Shown one piece after another: positions 42,096 to 54,100 of a stretch of DNA of 64,000 bases; the first letter of the stretch is position 1, and the number at the start of each line of letters is the position of its first letter. The position numbers were made by a program, and so were the translations under genes. The notes below the pieces were generated by a model. The model saw only the letters and a program-made list of their open reading frames with translations, did no database searches and was not told the DNA's origin. Origin of the DNA: Rhynchopus euleeides (lineage: Eukaryota > Euglenozoa > Diplonemea > Diplonemida > Diplonemidae); contig OY723274.1 in the NCBI GenBank assembly GCA_963210315.1, positions 186,001 to 250,000 on the forward strand. The letters are read 5' to 3'.

Positions 42096-43015
42096 GGCCT
42101 GGTTTTCCGGTTTTCAAAACCAGGGTTTCCCGGTTTCCGGTTTTCTGGAAAAAAATAAAAAAGGCCGATCGGATTTTCGCCGGTTTTTGGGGAACCTTTG
42201 TGACAGTCAACCAGTGGGAATATTAGCCAAAAAAACACGGAAAGTGACCCCATCGTGATCCGCACGGAGCTCAAACAGTCAAAAGAAAGCAGAGAAGCGG
42301 AGAAAAGGAGCCCAGCGGGAGGCCCGGTGGGTGGTGATGTCCTCGTCATGCAGGTCTTCTCTGTGTGAAGTTTCGAGATACTCCGGTCGCTTGACCATTC
42401 CGACCGCACCGTACTCCTTCTGGGCGGCTTGCCGAGCGCATGCACTCAATCTCGTTGCGATGCACACTGCCAAGGACCACCCTGTCATCCACGCAAGCTA
42501 CGACCTTGTCTCGAGCACGTTTGCCTTGCTGGGAATGGCACATGCAAACTCCGGTGTTTTCGGGAGTGCATGTCCGCTTTGGAGAGGATCGATGGCTTCG
42601 GGTTCTGGCGGGACCGCGATTTGTGCAGTGTTGGAGACACCCGCTGGTGTTCGCATGAGCGCACGTTGTGCGCAGCGTCTGACTGACTGTCTCTAGGGGG
42701 TGGTCATGCAACAAGCTCGACCATGAAGGCAGTTGCCCTTCGTGAGGCGTACCAGCGGAGCAGCACCCTCGGGGGGTTTGTCCTGATGCGGGGGGTGATG
42801 CGAAGCCGCGCTCCGTCAGTACGTGGACGCATTGAAAGCTCAGTTCCGTCCCTTCGGGGAGCTGTGGGGAGCAACACGCCACGCTGATCGGCGGAGCCTG
42901 GTCCAGCCGTGTTGGGTGTGATTCTGAGAGGGTTTGCGCGGGTCGCGCGCGCCGAAGGCGCGCGCGAAAAAATTCAAAACCAGAAAAACCGGAAAACGGC
43001 GCCAGAAAAAAAGTC
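42096..43015. mobile_element. TA-flanked element N in a palindromic site
   Basis: 920 bp between TA at 42094-42095 and 43016-43017. Left and right flanks are complementary (ATAAGA and TCTTAT), so the site before insertion was the palindrome ATAAGATATCTTAT. Both ends contain TTTTCCGGTTTT. A GC hairpin at about 42943-42967 (GCGCGCGCC / GGCGCGCGC) lies close to the right end. It also contains an ATCCGCAC core at 42244. No transposase seen. Confidence 0.6.
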
Positions 43016-43690
43016 TATCTTATACCCTGACCTTGCCACACCAGTGAAAGAAAAAGAGAGATTGGGCTGTGCTTTTTGGGTGACAGACACAATCTACCCT
43101 TGCCCTGTTGATTTTGACTGTGCGGATGTTCACACCAAACCTTCATCAGACGAGGTTGGTTCACCCGGGTTTGGCGCACAACACACACACAACATCTCAT
43201 CTTTTTGCAGGCAGGTGGTTGTGCTTTGTATTGCCTCAGCCCCTCGCCCTCTCTCCCTGCGCACTCCGTGCGTTAATTGTGTAATTGGGGTAACGCACGG
43301 AACAAGGGACATCCTCATATAGCAAACGTTTCGCTATTGCCGGAGGGAGGCCTGCTGTCAGAGGGACACAGTAGGGACCGTCACGAATCCCGTCGTGTCG
43401 CCCGGCTGTCTTGCAGACCCAGGGTCAAGGCCAGGGTGGTAGATTCAGGGCACCTCTCCTGGAACAGTCGAGTTGGAGTGAATCCAAAGTGTAAAAAATG
43501 CGAGAAGAGGACAAGGGTACGCGCAAGGAAGCTCGAGAGTCAATGTGTAAGGAAAGTAGAAATCACAGCCTCAGGGGAGGCTGCGTGTGTATGCGCAGCG
43601 TGATCGACCATTCCCCCCCCACACCCCCCCCCCCTCCTCCTCCAGAGAAAAAGAAGCCAAACAAAGCTCAGGGGGCTGGCTGGAGACAGG
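43016..43690. other. Intergenic
   Basis: No gene recognised. Confidence 0.4.
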
Positions 43691-44150
43691 GGGGCGGGAG
43701 AACAACAAGCGTTTCAGCGGAAGCAGCGCGCCTGCGCGGCTTCGCTGCGCTAGGAGGGCTTGTCGGTGTCGGTGCCCGCATTAGAGAGATAACAGATAGG
43801 CACGTTGGGGCGCCTCAGATAGACGGGCACGCTGGCACGACCCCACGACATCGCACGGCATTCATTGGCAGCGCTGACCTGCGGGACGCCTGCCACAGCA
43901 TAGACTCCTACGGGTGCAGCAGCAGGAGCTGGCTGCTTGGGATAGAGTGTACCTCAGGCGATTGGAGACTGCTGCTTTCGACGTGCGTGCGTGTTGGGGG
44001 CCTGCCGGCGTCCTTCACGTGGGCGAGGTGAACGGAACGAGCGACCTGACGAAGAACAACATGAACCAGCACATCCCGCTACTGCGGGTCGTGCTGAGGA
44101 ATCAGGAATGGAGAGAGGGGGGGCAGGGGTGGGGGGGGGGGGGTCCTTGA
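43691..44150 (+). pseudogene. Possible retroelement RNase H/tail remnant
   Basis: Overlapping plus-strand frames contain SADLRDACHSIDSYG and, in another frame, VNGTSDLTKNNMNQHIPLLR. Their spacing resembles the RNase H end of Ty1/copia elements (a DS-L-DA region followed by an AD-LTK-type region). Frames are broken and similarity is weak; treat as tentative. Confidence 0.25.
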
Positions 44151-44573
44151 CAGCCACAGATCACTGCGTGCTGCTCGGGGAATCCCCAGAGGATGCTTCC
44201 TCTCGGAGGAGGGCACGGTGTTGATCACGGGTGCTTTGTGATGAACACGGCGTGTGATCACGGAATGGGTCGCCAAAGGATGCCAAGGAAACGGCTTTCA
44301 AAGGTCCAGGAGGTGAACGATTGATGATGATGAAGGGGTGGGAGAAGGCACTGTGACTGCACGACTGCCAGTAGGAACGTGTGGATAATGGTAGGGACGC
44401 ACAGCACAGCCGCATCCCAACCTGCATGCAGCATTGGTCGGGGTGTGCCGAAGTTTTGATGCGCTACCAGGCGATTCAACAGAATGGAAAACAGGATTTA
44501 TACATCACACAAAAGGCAAACATCAGCAATAGAAAAAGGAACATTTACTGGGGGGGGTCGAATATAAGATGTA
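44151..44573. other. Intergenic; CTGGGGGGGG terminus at 44548
   Basis: At 44548 a TA is followed by CTGGGGGGGGTCGAATATAA, which resembles the left ends of L and the 59013 element. No matching right end with a C run is found, so the outer element may be truncated. Confidence 0.4.
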
Positions 44574-44937
44574 CCTGGGACCCCCCGTGTTTAAGTCCCC
44601 CCCCTGGAGGCGATTTTCGGCCGGGGGGGACTTAAACACGGGGGGGGCGGACCTAAACACAGGGGGGGCTTAAACACGGGGGTGGCACAGTGGAGACCAA
44701 GAAGACCTCTTCCTCTGCTGTCGTAGGGGGGTAATTCCGGTCCGGATGGACTTTTGGCACCCCACTTTTCGACTCAGACAGCACCTGGAGGGCCTAGGGG
44801 CCACCTGATGACCCTCCAGACCAGCCCACCCCCGTGTTTAGGTCCCCCTGTGTTTAAGTCCCCCCCCTGCCAGACCCCCAGGGGGGGACTTAAACACGGG
44901 GGTAAGGGGGGGGGACTTATACACGGGGGGTCCCAGG
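44574..44937. mobile_element. 364-bp element C1
   Basis: Inverted copy of the 26579 element, ends CCTGGGACCCCCCGTGT and complement, bounded by TA. Preceded by GAATATAAGATG. Confidence 0.82.
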
Positions 44938-44957
44938 TACCTCGAATACAAGATGTA

Positions 44958-45321
44958 CCTGGGACCCCCCGTGTTTAAGTCCCCCCCCTGGAGGCGATTT
45001 TCGGCCGGGGGGGACTTAAACACGGGGGGGGCGGACCTAAACACAGGGGGGGCTTAAACACGGGGGTGGCACAGTGGAGACCAAGAAGACCTCTTCCTCT
45101 GCTGTCGTAGGGGGGTAATTCCGGTCCGGATGGACTTTTGGCACCCCACTTTTCGACTCTGACAGCACCTGGAGGGCCTAGGGGCCACCTGATGACCCTC
45201 CAGACCAGCCCACCCCCGTGTTTAGGTCCACCTGTGTTTAAGTCCCCCCCCTGCCAGACCCCCAGGGGGGGACTTAAACACGGGGGTAAGGGGGGGGGAC
45301 TTATACACGGGGGGTCCCAGG
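44958..45321. mobile_element. 364-bp element C2
   Basis: Nearly identical to C1 (few substitutions, such as GTCCACCTG for GTCCCCCTG). The preceding GAATACAAGATG is also a copy of the C1 flank, so the about 384-bp unit was probably tandemly duplicated rather than inserted twice. Confidence 0.82.
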
Positions 45322-45379
45322 TACCTTGAATATAAGATGTATTTTGAAATCCCAAAATATAAATGGAATATAAGATGTA

Positions 45380-46695
45380 CCTACCACCCCCCGTGTATAT
45401 GTCACCCCCCAAAAGGGGTGTGTTTATGTCACCCCCCCAGGGCTGCTGGGGGGGTGACATAAACACACCTTTTGGGGGGTGGGGTGTCGTGGGCACTCTT
45501 ACAGGCTGAGACGACGTATTGGTCAACTTTTTGGGGAGTAAATGGCCTCATCACGGTGGCCAGGACTGGGACCTCCCATGTGGGATATCCCAATGGGGTC
45601 TCCCACACGGGTGATGGTCACTATCCCACAGGGGAGGGCACGTGTTCCCCCCTGGGAGAACGTACGGTACCGACCTTGTCCATGGGAGACCCGATTGGGT
45701 CACGTAGGTTCTCCCAGGGTACATCATGTCCTCCCATGCGACATCCCATGGGACGGATGGGATATCCCTAGGTGTTCGTATTGCATCTTGGGTTAGCATG
45801 CTGGCATCGCAGCAGTGTCCCCTCGAGTCCACTCAGTGAGAACCGATCCCGCTCTCCTACTCCTGCTCTACGTGACACCACACATCGCTCTCCTCCACAT
45901 TGCGCTGGAAAGGAGGGGTGACAGACACACACACACACTGGAAGCCGGGGATTGCCTGCTGATACTGAGACGCAATCTTCGCGACGACGCGTTGAAGAGA
46001 GCGCGGAATAGCCGCCGAACGAAAGATGGAGGGAGAGGGGATGCAGCGGGTGCGCTTTGGAACCGCACGTATCACCTGCTTCCGGAGGAAACGGGAACGA
46101 GAAGGACAAACAGTACGTGTCTTGCGCTCCAGAAAGACCCAACGCAGGCTCTTCAACACGGACAATGCGGGGTCTCTTCAACTTCGGTGCCACCTGCTCG
46201 CCAACGCTGTGTTGCAGGTTGCTTCACGTGTCGGATGGGTGACCCAGCACTTCACCTGCAGCGCAAGCATTTCAACATATTGCCCAACGACGACCCATCC
46301 AAAGTGAGAGTACGCGGTGCTCCTCCTCGGTTATTCTCGGTGATGCGCTGTCCGTGCCATTCATGTAGGTTGTCCGGACGGACACGCTTCTTGTGCCTGA
46401 CATGTGAGCTTGAAGTGTTTGTCTCGCAATAACGGGACACCATGTCCTGTCTCCTCCTCCCCTTCCACCGGGGATGACATCCAGTTCCCTGTCCTCCCGA
46501 CAGGCCAACCTGGAGTGCCAAGAGACGCCCCCCGAGCGTCTCTTGGCACTCCAGATTGGCCTGTAAGAGGGCTGAGGTGTGTGCGCGTGTGCGTACAGGG
46601 CCTCAAAGGCAACCACCCTAAAAAGGTGTGTTTATGTCACCCCCCTCCCGATTTTTGCACCTGGGGGGGGTGACATATACACGGGGGGTGGTAGG
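45380..46695. mobile_element. TA-flanked element K in a palindromic site
   Basis: 1316 bp with at least 31 bp of perfect TIR (begins CCTACCACCCCCCGTGTATA), TA at 45378-45379 and 46696-46697. Flanks GAATATAAGATG and CATCTTATATTC are perfect complements, so K sits in the centre of a 26-bp palindrome. A 28-bp-arm hairpin is at 46501-46563. Plus-strand text ending at 46432 has a cysteine cluster (CPCHSC then FLCLTC) like the C-terminal zinc ribbon of some transposases; upstream frames are broken. Confidence 0.75.
46501..46563. repeat. Long hairpin near the right end of K
   Basis: Arms 46501-46528 and 46536-46563 are complementary over 28 bp with one mismatch; the loop is 7 nt. Arms begin CAGGCCAACCTGGAGTGCC. 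Confidence 0.85.
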
Positions 46696-46764
46696 TACAT
46701 CTTATATTCGACTTTTCTGTTTACCGTGTCCACTAGGCACTGGAAAATGCCATAAAAAAGCGAA

Positions 46765-46798
46765 ATTTGAACATAAGATGTACATCTTATGTTCAAAT
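46765..46798. repeat. 34-bp perfect palindrome centred on TA
   Basis: Left arm ATTTGAACATAAGATG and its exact complement flank TA at 46781-46782. The inner part (ATAAGATG-TA) is the same as the site occupied by K about 70 bp away, so this looks like an unused target. Confidence 0.85.
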
Positions 46799-47458
46799 AT
46801 GGGTAAATTTTGGAGGATCCTTGAAATCGGTAGTGGACAGTAGCGGACAGGGCGGACATTTCCTTGTGGAAAAAGTGCCCGAAAAAAAAATTCGAAAAGG
46901 TCCCCCTTACAGAATTAGCCTTTTTTCAAAAAATCGGAAAATTTCGGACCGCAATTTGTACCCAAGAAAGTGCCGAATTTTCGGACTTGGTCCGATTTGA
47001 ACGATTTCCGTGCCTCTTGCAACCCCCATGAGGGGCGGCTGCTGTTTCGGGTTCTTCCGGTGGCACATGCTGGGGTGTCAGGACAGGGAATCCTGCTCGC
47101 TGTACCCAGTGATCCCTGACGCAGCCAGGAAGTGGAGAGCCTTGGAACCCTGGTTGAGGCCTGTAACACCCGGCCTTCCTGCCACTTGTGGCATTGTGGA
47201 GTGGAGGTGGTTATGGAGAAGGTTCTCTCTCCGCCCGGTCAAGCACAACCGTCCTCTCCAGCCAGGGGTCATCTACTTTCCAAACAAGGGCCAGGAACAT
47301 GCTCAAACAAACTAATTGATCAGAAAATCTGGCTTGCCGTGGAATCATTGAGCAAAATTTGGGGAGTGATTGGTGCCCCATTGCTGCATATGACATGTCC
47401 ATTTTTGACGATTTTTGGGCAGAATTTGGTGCGTGGGACCTTTCGATTTTCATGAATT
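46799..47458. other. Spacer
   Basis: No gene recognised. A TTCGAAAAGGTCCCCC motif at about 46890 is shared with family P repeats. Confidence 0.4.
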
Positions 47459-47827
47459 TTTCGGAATTTCGTGGGGACCGGTACCCCATTTGAGGGCCAA
47501 AAATCTCATTTCCGAGGCCTGGGAATGGTCGCAGTGGCCTCAGATGTCCAAAAACGTTCAATTGACCTCTCCTCGAAAAAAAATTCGAAAGGTCCCCATC
47601 CCCCCTACTGGCACCCCGGATTAGGACATGTCTCTGGGGGTGTCCGGGGGCATTTTTGGCCCATTTTTGGCTGGGGAAAATGGGCCATTTTTCACGGTTT
47701 TTTCGGTTTTTTGTCCGGACCGGCACCGCATTTGAGGGGCAAAAATCTGATTTCCGAGGCCCGGGAATGGTCGCAGTGGCTTCATTTGGCCAAAAACGTT
47801 CAATTTACCCTTCTCCAAAAAGCGCCC
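47459..47827. repeat. Family P repeats, two copies
   Basis: Copies at 47459-47600 and 47697-47827 share the path GGACCGG.ACC, ATTTGAGGG, TTTCCGAGGCC.GGGAATGGT and AAAAACGTTCAATT. A third copy, reversed, is at 58754-58897 within element H copy 2. Non-coding. Confidence 0.7.
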
Positions 47828-47906
47828 TATCACTTCACAGCTACAACCGCTCTGATGAATTTCCTTTTGTTTGTTGCGTTGACGCTTCTCGGCGTTGACG
47901 CTGCTC

Positions 47907-48085
47907 GGCGTAGTTTCTGTTTCTCTCCTATACACGCAGCTCGGCGTAGTTTCTGTTCCTCTCCTATACACGCAGCTCGGCGTACTCCCTCAGCCCGTTC
48001 TGTTCCTCTCCTATACACGCAGCTCGGCGTACTCCCTCAGCCCGTTCTGTTCCTCTCCTATACACGCAGCTCGGCGGACTCTGTC
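47907..48085. repeat. 5' tandem repeats of the retrotransposon
   Basis: Four copies of TTCTGTTCCTCTCCTATACA followed by CGCAGCTCGGCG, with spacers giving periods of about 36-60 bp. Located just upstream of the long reading frame; promoter-like 5'-UTR repeats are common in such elements. Confidence 0.75.
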
Positions 48086-48198
48086 CGCTTCTGTCACTCT
48101 TGCTCCCCTCTTGATTCTCTCGCCTGCTTGATAGTTTGATGCGTTGACGCTTCTACACACAAAACCCTGAACTGATCACACCCTGAGCCTGATGAAGG

Positions 48199-51100
48199 GT
48201 GGGGTTAGTGTATAGAGCACGTTTGGTTGCAGCTGTGGTGGGGCGCTTTCCGCTCACACGAGTGTGCTTAAAAAAAAATCTCGTGGGCACGGTGCAGACA
48301 GCCGTAGAGGGGTGCGCCGGATGGTTCGAGGAGGCGGCGCCCCAAGCGACGGTGGTGGCCACACAGGGGCTGGCGGGATTGTGCGTCGCTCTGTGGGTGC
48401 TGACGGCAGGCTTTGCATGGCGGGGGTGCCTCAGACGGAGACGGGTAGTGGCGCGCAGGTGGACATGGCCGGCCCGACGGTGCAGTCGATGGGTCAGCCG
48501 CCGCCGTCACCTGGACCCCCTGGTGCCTTCCACTGTGTGTCGGTCTCGTCTTCGCAACGAACGAGGGCGAGCTGCGCTGAGGCTGGAGCTGCAGGCGAAC
48601 AGCCTACGAGCATGGTGCGGCGACAGGGGTTGGTGGGCCATGCTCCTGCTGCTGATCGGGGCCTCCAGCGGGGGCGCGCCGTGGGCGGTGATCGGGACGC
48701 TTGCCCTCGCGGCGGGCACGTCGGCGGGATGGGCGGCTCGCAGCGCGGGGGGTGTTTGGGAGGCTGAGGCGACAGAGCTGGTCGTCCGAGACATGTGGCG
48801 CGTCTTGCGGAAGGATGCACACGCCCACATGCTGCTGGCGGAGGGAGTGACGGGAAGCAAGGAGGGTGTGGTGCTGGGCCCACGGGCAATGCAGGGGGGC
48901 GACCACGACATGGTCGATGAGGATGCCTGGGGCGGTGTGGACGAGTTGTTGGAGGGGTACGGAGCCAAGAGATGCCCCAACGCGGCGACCAGGGACTGTC
49001 TCTTCGTGGCCCTCCACGGACCCACCCACCCAGGGCCCCTGGACATCGCCCGCATGCGGCAAGAGCTGGCAGCGAGGGCAGGGTCGGAGTCTGTGAAGCC
49101 CCAGCTGTCCAGGCTGCTGAAGTCGGCTGGCCAGGCAGAGCGTTACCGCGATGGGCTGGCGAAGACGGCGCGGGGAGACCACCTCGCTCTGCACCTCGCG
49201 GCCGGGGCATGGGACACGGTGATTGTGGTGGTGTCGGGCGGACCACACCCGCTGATTCGCGTCGACCCCCCGCGGTTGAAGAAGGGCCAAGAGACGCAGC
49301 GCACCAGAGTGATCGCTTTTGCGAGCGACCACTACGAGGCGGTCACTCTGGGGCACGCGCAGGCACAGAAGATGCGCGACGCGGCGGTGCATGCGCTACT
49401 CGGCCCCGACTCGTGGAGCACCGCCGCCCCCGAATGCCCGGCGGAGGTGCCGGATAGTACGCCGATCCCGCTAGGCGTCGCGCCGGAGCTGCTGTTCTGC
49501 CCGATGACGGCCTGCGCTGGGTCGGCGCTCCGCCGACACAAGCCCTTCTCCTCGAAGGCCTCCCTCCGCGAGCATGTGAGCGATCATGTGAAACGCGGGG
49601 AGGAGTTGCCGCCGGGGGCTCTACGCGTGGTGGGCATGAGGCAGTGCGTCATCTGTGCCAAGGTGATGTCGGCGCAGGCGCAAGACACGTGTCTGCAGTG
49701 CAGGAAGCGGGTGCAACCTCGGGACGTCCCCGCCAGGCGCGAGAGGGTGGGCCAGGAGCTAACGGACGAAGGACGACTCCCCTCCCTGGAGGAGATCCAC
49801 ACGGCGCGGGTGGCGGTGTCGCTGTCGGTGCCTGAGGCAGTGTTGAGGCCGGCCGCGGAGGTGCTCGTGCAGGCCCTCTGGGATGTGGCGGCGGACAAAA
49901 CGAGGGTGACGGCATGGCTGCGGCTCTTCCTGGTGCCGAAGGTCCTCCTCCGGTCGTACAGAGGGGGGAAGGCCAAGCAGAAGAAGGCTCGGGCGGCGCG
50001 TCTCGAGGCCATCACCCTCTGGCGGGCGGGCAAGGTGTCGGAGCTGTGGAGATGTGCGAGTGCGAGCGGCCAGGGGGCCCCTCGTGAAGTGCAGAGCCCC
50101 CCGACATGGGAGGAACGGGAACGCGCGGTGGTGCAGGCCGCGCGACAGGGTCGCCTCTCAACGGCGATGGCGAGGACGCGGAGTGCGGGCCTGGCACCGG
50201 CCTCCGACGCGACCCTCGCGACGTTGCGCGCGCTCCACCCCGCTGCCGAGCCGCCGACCATCGCCAAGGAGCGGAGGACAGAGCCCGCGGACGCCTCTCC
50301 CACCGATGTCTTCAAGGCGCTTCGGGGCCTCCCGAAGGGGACGGGGGCCGGACCGTCGGGCCTTCGAGCTGATCACTTGCGCGCGCTGACGCAGGTGGAA
50401 GGGGTAGATGTGCTGCAGGCCTTGACGGCCGTCGTCAACATCCTGCGTCGAGGGGAAGCACCACCGGAGATTGCGCGCCACCTGGCAGGAGCGTCGCTGG
50501 TTGCGCTGCCAAAGCCCACAGGCGGGGTGCGCCCCATTGCGGTGGGGGAGACTCTGCGGCGGCTGGTGGCGAAGACGCTGGTGGCTGAGGTGCGCGAGAA
50601 GGTGGGGAAGCTGCTGCTGAAGGGCAAGCAGGTGGGTGTCGCTGTCGATGGGGGCCTGGACGCCGCTACAGCGGTGGTGCGGGACTACGCCAGCCGCCAC
50701 AAGGGCACTGATCGCATTCTCGTCAAGATTGACTACGAGAACGCGTTCAACACTGTGAACCGACAGGCGTTCCTGGACGCAGTGCGGAGTGACCTCCCCG
50801 AGCTCGCAGCCTGGGTGGAGTGGTGCTACGCCCACCCGACAGCCCTGGTGTACCGGGAGCACATCATCCTCTCGGAGCATGGGGTGCAGCAGGGCGACCC
50901 GTTGGGGCCCCTCCTTTTCTCCCTCGCGATCCGCAAGCTGACGGAGGACATTGCACGCATGCCGGGCCTCGAGGGGACCATATGGTACCTCGACGACGGG
51001 ACGCTGATGGGGCCCCCGAAGACTGTAGGTGCGGCATTCGCAGAGCTGGAGAAGCGCAGCGCAGCCCTCGGGTTGAAGGTGTCGCGGAGGAAGTGCGAGG

Positions 51101-54100
51101 TGATCTCGCTTGGAGGCCACACGGTGGCTGCGATCCGGGAGGTGGGCCTCGACGTCGCCGCATCAAAGAAAGAGGAGGAAGTGAGGATGAAGTTGCTGCA
51201 GCAGAACTTCGAGTTCCTCGGAGCTCCGGTGGGGGACGCGGCGTACTGCGAGGCGGTGATGGACAGGAAGCTGGAGGAGAAGTTCCTGCCGTGCCTCCGG
51301 GAGCTGCACAAGGTGCGCGACGCACAGGTGGCGATGACCCTTCTGCGACACTGCGAAGGGTTCTGCAAGGTGGTCTTCGCCATGCGCGCCATCGGGTACA
51401 AGGGGCGTGAGTACCTGAAGAAGTACGACCGTGAGGTTGACTTCGTGCTGGCGACGATCCTTGGCGACGAGGATGGTGAGCTGCCGACCGAGGCCAGAAA
51501 GCAAGCCGCCCTCCCCATCAGGTTGTCTGGCCTGGGGGTGCGCCGTGCGGCGGATCACTCGACTGCTGCTGCCTTGGGTGCTGCCAGCTCGCTCTTTCCT
51601 CTGTGCCTGCAGCTCGACCCCTCCCACCGCTGGGACGCGCAAACGTGGAAGGAGACAGCTGAGCGGCACAACGAGTGCGTGCTGGAGGCGGACAGGATCG
51701 CCACCCTGGCGCGACCAGAGATGCCGCTGAAGCAGCGTGACCTGTCGATGGCGATCATTGCCAAGCAGCAGGCGGATCTCCATGAGGGGGCTGATGTGAC
51801 CAGCATGGGGCGCCTTCTGTCTGAGAGCCTCCCGGGTGCGGGATCGTGGGTCGTCGCGCCACCTGAAACCCAGTTCGCCATGCAACGGGAAGAGTTCCAG
51901 GTGGCCTGCCGGTTGCGGCTCGGGGCCCCTGTGTTCTCCCCGGGGGCGATGTGTCAGCAGTGCGGGGAGGGGCTGGACGAGAGTGGGGCACACATCTTCG
52001 CGTGCAAGGCCTCGGCAGACCGGCACCGTCGGCACGATGCTGTGAGGGGCGGCGTGTATGGCCTGGCGAGTGCGGCGGGCCTCGCTCCTCAGCTGGAGCC
52101 CAACCATGTGGTGCTGGGACGCGGCAAGCCGGCGGACGTCTACCTGCCTGTCGGTGTGAGCGAGGAGCGCAGCAGGGCCATCGACGTCACTGTGTGGTCA
52201 ACGACGGCGCAGTCGTCCATGCAGGGGGCGGCGAAGGCCCGGGGGTACACAGCGTCCCGCGCTGAGGCCGCGAAGCACGCCAAGCACGATGCCAAGTGCC
52301 AGGCGGAGGGGATGGCCTTCACGGCCTTCGCACTGGAGCAGTCCGGGGGTATGGGCACCGAGGCAGCCACTCTCTTCCGCCATCTTGTGAATTATGCAGT
52401 GGACCACAAGATGGGGAACCGCAGTGAGCTGACGCGGACTTGGGCGGCGCGGATCACCGTCCCCCTGATGCGAGCTATTGGGAAGTCGGCGATGAGGCGG
52501 GGCTCGCTGTGTCTGGACCTGAAGTCCGGGAACCTGCGGCAGCGGGTGAAGCCGGACCCCGTCCCGGCGATCGAGCCGGACTTCTACTTCGCGAGGGACA
52601 CAGGGCTGGACGTGCTGCCCCCTGCTGACTGGGACTGCCGCCTGGATGAGATGGATGTGGAGGAGGCAGAGGAGACGGAGGGGCCCGTGCGATGCGAACC
52701 GCCGCCGCGCAGGCAGCCGCCGCCCCCGCCGGCGGAGGACGACAGCGCTGTGGAGATGGACGCCATGGTCGACGACCCGCTGGCGCAGCTGAAAGAGTGG
52801 CGAGAGCAGGTGGATGGCGGGCTGCCGGGCGTGACAGCCCGGCAGCAGCAAGCGCGCCTCGGCCTGAGGGTCCCCGAGGGGTGGTCGTTTGTTGTGGGGG
52901 ACTGCGCCTTCGACGGCATCGCTGCGTTGGGCAAGGAGACCCTGGGGTGTGACAGCGCCTGGCTCCGCCAGATGGGGGTCCAGCGCGCGCTGCAGGACGC
53001 TGATCTCCGCATGCGGGTTGAGGAGGGCCCCGACATGTGGGCCGCGTTCATGGCCAAGCCGGGCAGTCGCGACCCACGGACGTGGGCCGACTACGTCGTG
53101 TTGGCTGCGGTCGCGCGGGGGACGCGGTGCACCATCCTGCTCCTGGTCGACAACCAGGTGCCGATGGTGTTGCGCCCGATCGGGGAGGGCGGCACGCGCG
53201 ACGCGTTCTGCCTGCGCAGGACAGGGGCGGAGCACGGACATTACTCGCCGCTCGTGCTGCCCAGGGCCATCCGCCAGCACCTCATGGCCCTGCCCCCGCA
53301 GGAGCCCGCTGAGGACCTGCTCGAGTGCAGGTGGTCAGGACAGATGGAGTGGGTGAAGGGTGATTCGCTGTCGGGTGTGCAGAGGTGTGAGAAGTGCTGC
53401 GGCTCGGTGGACCTGCGCAAGGCCCACAAGCAGTGCGGTGGGTGCTGGCGCCGGGTGTGCGACAAGTGCGCGAAGGGTCGTGGGGCGCGGCACTGCCCTG
53501 GGTACGTCCCGAGGGTCGAAGTGCTGGACGCCGACACCGGGGAGACCGCTGTGGTGCCACAGGGACTGCGAGAGGACCTCGAGCTGTCGCCGGGCCGGCG
53601 GGCTCGCCGGGAGAGACGCGCCAGCAGAGCAGCACAGCGCCCGCCCCGAGCCCCCCGGCCTGAGGGAAGTGACGGTCCGCCTGGGACGGCCCAGGGGGCC
53701 GAGGCAGAGGTGAAGCAAGAGAAGGCTGAGGGTGAAGGTGATGGGGGGGCACGGGGCGCTGCACCTGATGCGGTGCCCCCTGCTCCGACTACAACAAACC
53801 CCGGCGAGGGGTCGGCGCCCCCGCCGGCCCCCCAGCAGGCGCCCTTCGGGGCGTCGACCCCCCAAGTGCGGACCCCCCAGGGCAGCGGCTCCAACGCCTC
53901 TTCAACAGCCCTCCCTGGGGTGTCGGCGCTTCCGTCCGCCTCCCAGCCGGCACCCGCAGGACAGTCGACCCCGCGCGCGCAGACCTCCCAGGGCAGTGGC
54001 TCCAACGCCTCTTCAACAGCCCTCCCTGGGGCCCCTGTGCCGCCGTCGGCTGCCTCCCCGCAAACACCGGCAGGCAGGACAACACCCCGCACGCGCGCCC

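Noticed and set aside
45555-45780. CCCATGGGA-type repeats inside K as a regulatory array
   Set aside because: Irregular spacing and many mismatches; more easily explained as decayed inverted repeats within the element.
48180-48230. Hammerhead-type ribozyme at CCTGATGAAGG
   Set aside because: The CTGATGA box is present but no GAAA box or cleavage-site geometry follows in either copy (22975 or 48138).
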